Shown: positions 8,681-15,699 of the stretch, piece after piece
Position numbering within the stretch: the stretch's first letter is position 1
Layout of the letters: each line of letters opens with the position of its first letter
Assembly: GCA_963772375.1 (NCBI GenBank)
Contig: CAVYXG010000004.1
Coordinates: 310,001 to 374,000 of the forward strand
Source of the DNA: DATBHM01 sp963772375
Lineage (GTDB): Bacteria; Actinomycetota; UBA4738; JACQTL01
Length of the DNA stretch: 64,000 nt
Direction of reading: 5' to 3'
Translations under genes and position numbers: made by a program
The notes under the pieces: generated by a model
What the model was told of the DNA's origin: nothing
Seen by the model: only the letters and a program-made list of their open reading frames with translations
The model's database searches: none

Positions 8681-9726
8681 GTCGTGCTCCCCTTGCTCTG
8701 CGCGACGGGCTCCGCGCCCGCCGACTCCTCGTGGTCGTCGTCGACGACGACCGCCTCCACGGACGCCTCGCCGAGCGAGACCGGGCCCTCCCCTTCGACG
8801 GAAGCCTCCCCGGCGGGCACGTACTCCGTCGCCCGCTCGACCACCAGGTCGAGCACCGCCGCGATGGCCTGGTCCAGGCTGTAGTTCGGGATCACCGGGA
8901 CACCGTGCGACAGCGCCTGGCTCCTGATGAACTTCTGGATGCGTCGGATGTTCTCGAACCCCTTCGAATAGCGTTCCGCCGGCCGCGACAGCACATCGGT
9001 GCCCCGGACGGTGAAGTGCATGCGGTGGACCTCCTCGTCCTCGACGGTCACCACCACCGGGATCGCCAGCACGCGGCCCTTGGTGGAGTCCACGTCGACG
9101 AACCCCGGCACCATGTGCGCGCCCTCGATGATCACGCTGGTGCCCTCGAGGGCGGCCCGCTCGAGGAACGCGTTCAGCCCCACCGATACCGCGGCCGTCT
9201 GCTCTCTGAACCCGGCGATCACCCGGTCGCCGCCCTGGAGGCCGGATTCGCGGAGCATGCCGCCGGCCTGGAACGACGACGTGTGCAGCGAGGGCATCAG
9301 CTCCGGCGAGAACATCGCCCGCATGACCTCGCGCACCGCGTCGGTGGCCACCACGCGCACGATCCCCAGCCGGGTGGCGAGCTGCGTCGCGATGGTCGAC
9401 TTGCCGACGCCGGTCGCGCCGCCGATGAGGATCACCAGCGGGACGTCGAGGCGTTCGACCCGCTGCCACTTCACGTAGTTCTTCGCGTAGCGCTCGCCGG
9501 CCACGTCCCGGAGGACGTCGACGGCGACCTGCCCCAGCTCCGCCGACGTCACGGTGGGCTGGCCCCGCTCCAGCAGGACCTCCTCGATCCGCTCGGCCGC
9601 CTGGTACGCGCGGATGGCCGACAGACCGGTCGCCATCACGCGGGACGCCATCAGGCCCTTCGAGTACGGAAGGCCGGGATCGCGGTCGCTGATGATCACC
9701 GCCGATGGTTTGCGGCTCTCGTTCAT
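8677..9726 (-). CDS. pgk2: 2-phosphoglycerate kinase
   Basis: This is a 349-residue protein with an N-terminal ATP-cone-like region (about 7-90; AVIISDRDPGLPYSKGLMAS) and a kinase domain with P-loop GGATGVGKST (about 102-111). Further motifs are VVATDAVREVMRAMFSPELMPSLHTSSF and IIEGAHMVPGF. This is the architecture of archaeal 2-phosphoglycerate kinase, which makes 2,3-diphosphoglycerate from 2-phosphoglycerate and ATP. The acidic C-terminal tail has no motif. The next gene upstream encodes the enzyme that cyclises the product, which strongly supports the call. ATG at 9726 is preferred to an in-frame upstream start that would overlap that gene. Confidence 0.88.
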   Translation of the reverse strand: MNESRKPSAVIISDRDPGLPYSKGLMASRVMATGLSAIRAYQAAERIEEVLLERGQPTVTSAELGQVAVDVLRDVAGERYAKNYVKWQRVERLDVPLVILIGGATGVGKSTIATQLATRLGIVRVVATDAVREVMRAMFSPELMPSLHTSSFQAGGMLRESGLQGGDRVIAGFREQTAAVSVGLNAFLERAALEGTSVIIEGAHMVPGFVDVDSTKGRVLAIPVVVTVEDEEVHRMHFTVRGTDVLSRPAERYSKGFENIRRIQKFIRSQALSHGVPVIPNYSLDQAIAAVLDLVVERATEYVPAGEASVEGEGPVSLGEASVEAVVVDDDHEESAGAEPVAQSKGSTT

Positions 9727-9757
9727 CGTTCGGCTGGTCGCTCCCTGGATGTGGTCG

Positions 9758-11092
9758 TCATCCGCGACGGTGGCGTTCCACCGCCAGCAGGCACGTCTCG
9801 CGCAGCAGGTCGGCGAGGTCGCCGTCGCCACCGGTCGTGACCGGGCGGTTGTCGAAGAACACGACCTCCGCGCCGCGCGCTCTGGCGCGATCGCAGGCCA
9901 CGTCCACCGCCGCCGCCTTCAGCTCGGTCACGAGGATGTCGAACTCCCCTGCTGCCTCGAGGTCCTCGTTCAGCCCCCTGCGGTCCGCCAGGCGAGTGCT
10001 GAACCCGACCACCCGGCACCCGTGGGCCTCCTCCAGGTGCTTGATCTGCTTGGAGGCCGCCTGCGGCGGAGCCGTGGTGGTGAGGTACACGCCCTTGCCC
10101 CGTACCTCTCCGAGTGGCGCCGGTTGGAAGTCCGTTACGACGTATCGGGCATCCGCGCGGAGCCGCCGGACGTGGGATCTGAACGGGAGGAGGTGCTTCG
10201 GCTCGTGTGAGCCGTCACTCATTGTAATGACGAAAAGGTCCGACCGCAATATCCGGTACGGTCCGAGATATCCCGTCAGGTATTCCAGGGGAACGCTCGC
10301 GGGGGCCACGAGTATTCCCGCGTCCCACGGCATCGGCGGGATCGACGAGCCGCTGCCCTCGAGGATCACGAGCCCGGCGCCCAGCTCGACGGCCTTCATC
10401 CCGGCCTCGCGCACGTTCGTGGCGAACGGCATGCCGGCGAGCCCGCCGCCCACCCGTCGGGCGCCAACGGTGGTCACGCCGGTGAACAGCGCGTCCTCGA
10501 GGTAGTCGCTGGCGGCGTGCTCGCCGCGACGGACCCGTTCGAGCAGGGAATCCACGGTCACGCTCCCCGCCCCGGCGACCTCCGGCTCGGGGGGACCGCC
10601 CCGCCCCATGGCGACGACGACGGGGTCGAGTCCGGCGACCTCGGCGACCCGGGCCGTCTCGCCGGCGATCGCGGTCTTGCCGGTCCGCTTGCCGGTACCG
10701 ATCACGGCCACGGTGGGAACGGGGAGGGCCGCCGCCCACACCGGCGGGTCGAGCCGGAAGTCCGAGCCCAGGTACGGCACGCCCCGATCCAGGGCGACCG
10801 AGGCCAGCTCCATGCGCTCGCGGTAGCCGAGCACGGGTTCGTCGGACAGGTCGAGCACCGCCTCCGGCCGGATCCGGTCGATGGCGTCGCCGAGCGCCTC
10901 GAAGCGCGGCTGTTCGCCCTCCGGGACGATCGCCGGGAGCCCGAGGTCGGGCGGACCGGATGCGGCGACCTTCTCCGTCCCCCCGACGAACAGCGCGGCG
11001 ACGGGCTCGTGCCCCAGCGCGCGGACGGCCTGGATCCCCCACCGGGTCACCGGCGGGTAGTGCTCACCGTCCACCAGGACGAGCACCTTCAC
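9758..11092 (-). CDS. cpgS: cyclic 2,3-diphosphoglycerate synthetase
   Basis: This is a 444-residue protein that resembles archaeal cyclic 2,3-diphosphoglycerate synthetase, which closes 2,3-diphosphoglycerate into the cyclic form using ATP. It opens KVLVLVDGEHYPPVTRWGIQ, has a P-loop GTGKRTGKT (about 132-140), VVAMGRGGPPEPEV, FTGVTTVGARRVGGGLAG, LEGSGSSIPPMPWDAGILV and a C-terminal TELKAAAVDVAC. The length is close to that of the methanogen enzyme (about 460). It is the first gene of the cpgS-pgk2-tal-rho run; 31 nt separate it from pgk2. The start is GTG at 11092. Confidence 0.88.
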   Translation of the reverse strand: MKVLVLVDGEHYPPVTRWGIQAVRALGHEPVAALFVGGTEKVAASGPPDLGLPAIVPEGEQPRFEALGDAIDRIRPEAVLDLSDEPVLGYRERMELASVALDRGVPYLGSDFRLDPPVWAAALPVPTVAVIGTGKRTGKTAIAGETARVAEVAGLDPVVVAMGRGGPPEPEVAGAGSVTVDSLLERVRRGEHAASDYLEDALFTGVTTVGARRVGGGLAGMPFATNVREAGMKAVELGAGLVILEGSGSSIPPMPWDAGILVAPASVPLEYLTGYLGPYRILRSDLFVITMSDGSHEPKHLLPFRSHVRRLRADARYVVTDFQPAPLGEVRGKGVYLTTTAPPQAASKQIKHLEEAHGCRVVGFSTRLADRRGLNEDLEAAGEFDILVTELKAAAVDVACDRARARGAEVVFFDNRPVTTGGDGDLADLLRETCLLAVERHRRG

Positions 11093-11122
11093 GTGTGGAT
11101 TCGCTCCCGTTCCCGCACACCG

Positions 11123-11142
11123 CGGCCGCTCGCGCGCGGCCG
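11123..11142 (-). terminator. GC hairpin without T-tract after the phosphoesterase gene
   Basis: CGGCCGC (11123-11129) and GCGGCCG (11136-11142) form a 7-bp perfect stem with a 6-nt loop, 14 nt after the phosphoesterase stop and upstream of cpgS. There is no T-run, so it is a weak or partial terminator at best; it could also sit in the cpgS leader. Confidence 0.35.
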
Positions 11143-11155
11143 TCCGTAGGGGCCG

Positions 11156-11956
11156 TCAGGCCCGGCTGTCCTCCCGCGGGCTGGTCCGATCCTGCGTGAG
11201 GACCTCGAGCTCGCGGTAGTACTCCTCCCCCGTCGCCAGGGAATAGTGCGCCAGGGTGGTCTGCCCGCCGAACGGGAACCGGCGGGTGATCTTCACCTCG
11301 TCGCCCGAGAACTCCAGCACGTTGTAGCAGGGCTTCGTGTAGCCGCGGAGCCGCAGCGAGGCCACCGTGCCGGCGTTCGCGATGTACATGTTCTCCAGGC
11401 GCCACACCCACGGGACGTGCTTGTGGCCCGACAGGACGACGTTCACGCCGCTCGTGATGAGCAGCTCGAGGAGGTCGCCCGCGTCGGTCACCACGCTCCG
11501 CTCGCGTCCCGTCCCGGGCACCGGCATCAGGTGGTGGTGCAGGACGAACACCTTGAGCTCCGCGGCCACGTTGAACCCCTCGCGGATCCAGTCGTAGCGC
11601 TCCCGTCCGATCTGGCCCTCGTTGATGTCGGGCTCGCTGGAGTCGACCGCCACCACGCGGATGCCGCCGATGTCGCGGATCCAGTGCCGCGGCCCGATCA
11701 ACTCCTCGAAATGGAGATAGCCCACGTTGCGGGCGTCGTGGTTGCCGGGGATCACGTGGATGGGCGGGCGGATGCGGGAGAAGTAGGCAACGCAGTTCTT
11801 GAACTCCTGCCGGTAGCCCTCATTGGTGAGGTCGCCGCTGCAGATGACGGCGTCCGGCTCCATCTCGTTGAGCTCCACGATGACGCGGTTCATCAGGTTC
11901 GGCACGAAGAACGGCGAACCGACGTGTGGATCGGAGATGTGGGCGATGGTGACCAC
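11156..11956 (-). CDS. calcineurin-type metallophosphoesterase (CpdA-like)
   Basis: This is a 266-residue two-metal phosphoesterase. The five metal-binding blocks are visible in order: HISDPH, SGDLTNEG, GNHD, LHHHLMP and SGHKH. The order and length match the class III cyclic-nucleotide phosphodiesterase (CpdA) group, but the family also includes enzymes acting on phospholipids and nucleotides. GTG at 11956 is the start. It lies 63 nt upstream of cpgS in the same direction, so it may be co-transcribed or separated by the weak hairpin between them. An adenylate cyclase is encoded elsewhere in this window (50.2-51.0 kb), which makes cAMP one possible substrate. Confidence 0.88.
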   Translation of the reverse strand: MVTIAHISDPHVGSPFFVPNLMNRVIVELNEMEPDAVICSGDLTNEGYRQEFKNCVAYFSRIRPPIHVIPGNHDARNVGYLHFEELIGPRHWIRDIGGIRVVAVDSSEPDINEGQIGRERYDWIREGFNVAAELKVFVLHHHLMPVPGTGRERSVVTDAGDLLELLITSGVNVVLSGHKHVPWVWRLENMYIANAGTVASLRLRGYTKPCYNVLEFSGDEVKITRRFPFGGQTTLAHYSLATGEEYYRELEVLTQDRTSPREDSRA

Positions 11957-11967
11957 GTTCGCGACTG

Positions 11968-11973
11968 AGTCTA
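11968..11973 (-). promoter_or_regulatory. candidate -10 box of the phosphoesterase gene
   Basis: On the minus strand TAGACT ends 11 nt before the GTG start at 11956, giving a very short or absent leader. The same TANNNT placement recurs before other genes in this window. Confidence 0.4.
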
Positions 11974-12058
11974 CTCGGTTGACCTGCGGCTATGCGGAAG
12001 GCTCGTGCGGATCGTCAATGACAGGGATCGGCAAGGGCCGCCCGACAGCGGCCGTGCT

Positions 12059-12389
12059 TCAGTCGTCGTCCTGGATCGTGCTCGTTCCCCGGCCGTTCTT
12101 GATCGATGCATTCCGGGGCCCCGACAGGTCGGCGAAGAACCGTTCGGCGCCCCACCTTGACCTGCCTGCCCGACGGGCTCGACAGCCGGACGTCGAACGC
12201 GAAGGCGGTCGTGCCGCCGGCGTCGGACGTGTAGCCGGTGAACTCGCCACCATCTCCGCCCTTCCCGAACACGCCGTCGTGGCCGCCCGTGTAGGTGACG
12301 GAGTTGCCCACCGACTGCTGGCAGTCGCTCAGGGTCCGCACCCCGCCGTGGCCGGCTCCCGCAGGTTTGCCGAGGGCGGAGGCGTGCAA
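12059..12389 (-). pseudogene. remnant of a Calx-beta domain gene
   Basis: One minus-strand frame reads GGTTAFAFDVRLSSPSGRQV, which looks like the first strands of a Calx-beta repeat. A second frame then reads ERFFADLSGPRNASIKNG and ends TSTIQDDD before a stop at 12059, the usual end of such a repeat. About 35-40 middle residues of the repeat are absent and the frame changes at about 12150. This is therefore a fragment of a larger secreted or adhesive Ca-binding-type protein. It sits divergent from the protease gene starting at 12392. Upstream of about 12310 the reading is not recognisable. Confidence 0.5.
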
Positions 12390-12391
12390 CG

Positions 12392-13573
12392 ATGGATGCC
12401 GTGGATCTTCTCGACGTGACCCTCGTCGTGCTGCTGGGGCTCGCGGTGTTCAGCGGGTATCACCGCGGCGCCGTCCTGCAGGTCCTCACGTTCGGCGGCA
12501 TGCTGATCGGACTCCTGATCGGCGCCCTGGTCGCGCCCCGCGTGGCAGCCCTGTTCACCGACCCCACCACGCAGTCGATCGTGGCGCTCGTCACGTTCCT
12601 GGCCTTCGCCGCGTTCGGCGACGTGGTCGGATGGATGGTCGGGGCGCGTCTTCGGGTGGCCACCCGGAGGTCCCGGATGGCCCCGGTCGACGCCGCCGGC
12701 GGGTCGGTCGTGGCGGTCGTCGCCCTGCTGCTGGCGACGTGGTTCATCGCCCTGAACCTCGTCGGAGGGCCGTGGCCGCCGCTGTCCCGCCAGATCCGGA
12801 ACTCGGCCATCGTTCGGACCCTCGACCGGACGCTCCCCCAGCCGCCGGCCGTGCTCGGCCGGGTCCGGCAGCTCCTGGACGACGTCGGGTTCCCCCAGGT
12901 GTTCGCGGGGCTCCCGCCGGCCCCGGGCGGACCGGTCAAGCCGCCCACGAACCAACAGGCTCGGAGGGCGTTTCGCGCGGCCGCGGGGTCCACGCTGAAG
13001 GTCGTGGGCCAGGCGTGCGGCCGCATCCAGGAGGGAAGCTCGTTCGTGGTCGCGGACGGCTACGTCGTCACCAACGCACACGTCGTGGCCGGGGTGCGCT
13101 CGCCACAGGTGCAGGCGCAGAACGGAGAGATGAGCCCGGCCACCGTGGTCTTGTTCGACCCCCGGCTGGACGTCGCGGTGCTGCGCGTCCGCGGCGACAC
13201 GCCGCGGGCCCTGCCGATCGATCGAGCGGAGGCGGGGCGCGACGCCAAGGGGGCCGTCGTGGGCTACCCGGGCGGCGGCGACCTCCAGGGCGTCAAGGCG
13301 GCCAACCGGCGCGTGCTCCACGCCGTCGGACGCGACATCTACGGTGACGGAACGGTCGTGCGCGACATCTACGAACTGCAGGCCGTCGTGCGGCCCGGCA
13401 ACTCCGGGGGCCCGTACGTGCTGACGAGCGGCGGGGTCGCCGGCCTGGTGTTCGCGGCGTCGACGACCGACCCCGACGTGGGATACGCGATCACGACGAC
13501 CGAGATCGCCCCGGACGTCCGGCGGGGCGTCGGGGCCGCCCGGCCGGTGTCGACCGGAGGCTGCATCCGGTAG
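12392..13573 (+). CDS. MarP-like membrane-anchored serine protease (CvpA + trypsin)
   Basis: This is a 393-residue protein with about four N-terminal membrane segments of the CvpA/colicin V type (residues 1-125) and a trypsin-fold protease domain outside the membrane. The triad is visible: His230 (TNAHVV), Asp260 (DPRLDVAVL) and Ser338 (RPGNSGGP). Cys209 and Cys391 lie at the positions corresponding to the Cys214-Cys395 disulfide of Mycobacterium tuberculosis MarP, which senses acid and oxidative stress. The length (393 against 397) also agrees. A role in envelope stress or processing of cell-wall hydrolases is inferred from that relative. Confidence 0.9.
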   Translation: MDAVDLLDVTLVVLLGLAVFSGYHRGAVLQVLTFGGMLIGLLIGALVAPRVAALFTDPTTQSIVALVTFLAFAAFGDVVGWMVGARLRVATRRSRMAPVDAAGGSVVAVVALLLATWFIALNLVGGPWPPLSRQIRNSAIVRTLDRTLPQPPAVLGRVRQLLDDVGFPQVFAGLPPAPGGPVKPPTNQQARRAFRAAAGSTLKVVGQACGRIQEGSSFVVADGYVVTNAHVVAGVRSPQVQAQNGEMSPATVVLFDPRLDVAVLRVRGDTPRALPIDRAEAGRDAKGAVVGYPGGGDLQGVKAANRRVLHAVGRDIYGDGTVVRDIYELQAVVRPGNSGGPYVLTSGGVAGLVFAASTTDPDVGYAITTTEIAPDVRRGVGAARPVSTGGCIR

Positions 13574-13690
13574 CGGCCGACCGGCGGCGCTCGATGAGCC
13601 GCGCCGGACGTCCGGTCGGAGGGTCGAACGGCCCTGCGCGGCGGCGTCCGGCGTGCTCGAATGGTCGCGTCGGCGATGGGAGGGCCTGCG

Positions 13691-14986
13691 GTGGCGGCTC
13701 GTGAACGGGCAAAGACCTCGGGCATCGACGCCCTGGTGGCCGCCACGCCCGCCACGAGGGAGCGCTACGTCGATCTCCTGCGCGCCCTCAGCATCCTCGC
13801 GGTCATCGTCGGGCATTGGATCGTGTCCACGATCTTCTGGCAGGACGGGCGCCTGTATCTCGGCAACGCCGTCGGACTCGCTCCCGGCCTGTGGCTGCTC
13901 ACCTGGGTGTTCCAGGTCATGTCGATCTTCTTCTTCGTCGGTGGGTTCTCGAACTTCGTCGCCTACGAGGCCTCGGAGCGCGCCGGCGAGTCCGTCGCGC
14001 GGTTCGTCCGGCGGCGGATCGCCCGATTGCTGTGGCCGGCGCTGCCGTTCTTCGCGATCTGGACGCTCACACAGGTCACGCTGCACATCGCGAACGTGGG
14101 CGAGGGGACCGGCATCACGCTGTGGGGCCACACCAGGCTCCTGCGGGGCATGGACCCGCCGGCCTCGACGCTGCCGTTCGGACCGATGTGGTTCCTCGCC
14201 GTCTATCTGGTGGTGATCGCGATCAGCCCGCTCACGATCCGGCTGCACCGGCGGTTCCGGTGGGCGGTTCCCGCGGCCATGGTGGCCGGCGCGGTCGCGG
14301 CGGACGTGGTCGGGTTCGGCGTGGGCGGGATGCGCTGGGCCCGCTACCTGAACATCGTGTTCGTGCTGCTGCTCCCCCACCAGCTCGGGCACTTCTACGG
14401 AGACGGGACGCTGCTGCGCCTCCCTCGGAAGGCGTTCTGGGCGATGGCCGTGGGCGGGTTCGGCATGCTGATCGTGCTGACGACGCCGTGGATGTTCCAT
14501 CTGATCGGGGCCCACGCGCGGTTCGACTGGTTCCCCCGGATCGGGCACTACCCGAAGAGCCTGATCGGGACCGGCATCGAGAGCGTGTCGAACGCCTACC
14601 CGCCGACCCTGTGCTACCTCGTGCAGGGGATCGGGGGCATCGGCGTCGCGATGCTGTTCCGCGAGCGGGCCTCCCGCTGGCTGCTCCATCCGCGGCCGTG
14701 GAAGGCGGTCGTGGTGCTGAACTCGGTGATCATGACCCTGTTCCTGTGGTTCATGACCGCGTATCTGATCGCGATCCTCGGGCTGTGGCCGCTCGGATTC
14801 GGGCGGCGGCACGTCATCGACCCGCGGTGGTGGTGGGAACGGCCCCTCTGGGTCGTCGTGCCGGGCGTGATCCTCGTGGGGCTCGTGGCGGTGTTCGGGA
14901 GATGGGAGCGGCGGACGCACGCTCGCCCGAAGCAGGCAGGGAGCGCGGACCGACGCGACCGCGCCGAATCGGCGCCGGTCCCCTGA
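13691..14986 (+). CDS. integral membrane acyltransferase (acyltransferase 3 family)
   Basis: This is a protein of about 431 residues with ten or so hydrophobic segments. It carries the family opening YVDLLRALSILAVIVGHWIV, whose His in the first membrane segment is the probable catalytic residue of OafA/YrhL-type O-acyltransferases, followed by SIFFFVGGFSNFVAYE and FVRRRIARLLWPAL. Such enzymes acetylate or otherwise acylate cell-surface sugars or lipids. GTG at 13691 is chosen because GGGAGGG precedes it at good spacing; ATG at 13661 or 13676 is possible. The target is unknown. Confidence 0.88.
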   Translation: MAARERAKTSGIDALVAATPATRERYVDLLRALSILAVIVGHWIVSTIFWQDGRLYLGNAVGLAPGLWLLTWVFQVMSIFFFVGGFSNFVAYEASERAGESVARFVRRRIARLLWPALPFFAIWTLTQVTLHIANVGEGTGITLWGHTRLLRGMDPPASTLPFGPMWFLAVYLVVIAISPLTIRLHRRFRWAVPAAMVAGAVAADVVGFGVGGMRWARYLNIVFVLLLPHQLGHFYGDGTLLRLPRKAFWAMAVGGFGMLIVLTTPWMFHLIGAHARFDWFPRIGHYPKSLIGTGIESVSNAYPPTLCYLVQGIGGIGVAMLFRERASRWLLHPRPWKAVVVLNSVIMTLFLWFMTAYLIAILGLWPLGFGRRHVIDPRWWWERPLWVVVPGVILVGLVAVFGRWERRTHARPKQAGSADRRDRAESAPVP

Positions 14987-14989
14987 CGC

Positions 14990-15667
14990 CTACGGCGGCG
15001 GGCCCGGACGCAGGAGTCGAGCCGCCAGTCCGGCCAGTCCGGCCAGCGAGATGGTGACGCCGACGCGCTGCACGATCCCGTTCCCCGGCCGCTGCGTGTC
15101 CCACCCGAAGTACGCGGCCAGACCGAACGCGATCGCGCCGGCGCCGAGCATCCGCGCCGGCAGGTCGGCCAGGCCGGGTTCGCCGCGGAACCGGCGGCTG
15201 AGTGCGACCGTCGACGCGAACCCCAGGGTCTGCGCGCCGATCGACATCCGGTCGTGCCAGTCGTTCACGGCGGACTGCCGGGTGGGCTCGGTCTCGCCGG
15301 GCAGCCGGTTGGCCATGCGGTCGCGGCGGAGCATCCCCGCGGCGACGGTGCAGAGTCCCGACAGCGCCATGAGGGCCGGCCCCGGCCCCGGCCGATCCCC
15401 ATCCGTCGACAGCCTGCGCCGGAGGTCGCGGGCGAACAGGATCATCGAGCCGCCGAGCGCCAGGAACCCGCCGATCATCACCTCCGGATCGCGTGCGTCC
15501 GGGGCCGCGAGACCGCTGATGTGCTCGTGGAGGATCGAGTAGCCCCGCTGGCGAAGCCCGGAGACCAGCCATGCCGCGGTGAACGCGGCCGGGCCGGCGA
15601 TCCCCGCCAGGGTTCCCAAGCCGATGCGCCGAGGCCGGCCGGAGACGGGGTGAGCGCGCGTGCGCAT
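14990..15667 (-). CDS. DUF998-type integral membrane protein
   Basis: This is a 225-residue hydrophobic protein with about six membrane segments. LGTLAGIAGPAAFTAAWLVSG and a following loop YSILHEHISGLAAPDARDPE resemble DUF998 proteins, which have no assigned biochemical role. ATG at 15667 lies 32 nt after the stop of the debranching-type glucosidase gene in the same direction, so the two are probably one operon. The gene converges on the acyltransferase with 3 nt between their stops. Confidence 0.8.
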   Translation of the reverse strand: MRTRAHPVSGRPRRIGLGTLAGIAGPAAFTAAWLVSGLRQRGYSILHEHISGLAAPDARDPEVMIGGFLALGGSMILFARDLRRRLSTDGDRPGPGPALMALSGLCTVAAGMLRRDRMANRLPGETEPTRQSAVNDWHDRMSIGAQTLGFASTVALSRRFRGEPGLADLPARMLGAGAIAFGLAAYFGWDTQRPGNGIVQRVGVTISLAGLAGLAARLLRPGPPP

Positions 15668-15699
15668 CCGGATCTCGGAGGAGCCCGGGGGGAACCGGG

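Noticed and set aside
12560..13026. Minus-strand frame inside the protease gene
   Set aside because: It is opposite a well-supported gene and has low-complexity Arg/Ser/Thr composition without motifs.
12329..14920. Very long open frame (863 codons) on the minus strand
   Set aside because: It lies opposite the MarP-like protease and acyltransferase genes, is His/Arg/Pro-rich with no domain, and is a typical GC-rich shadow.
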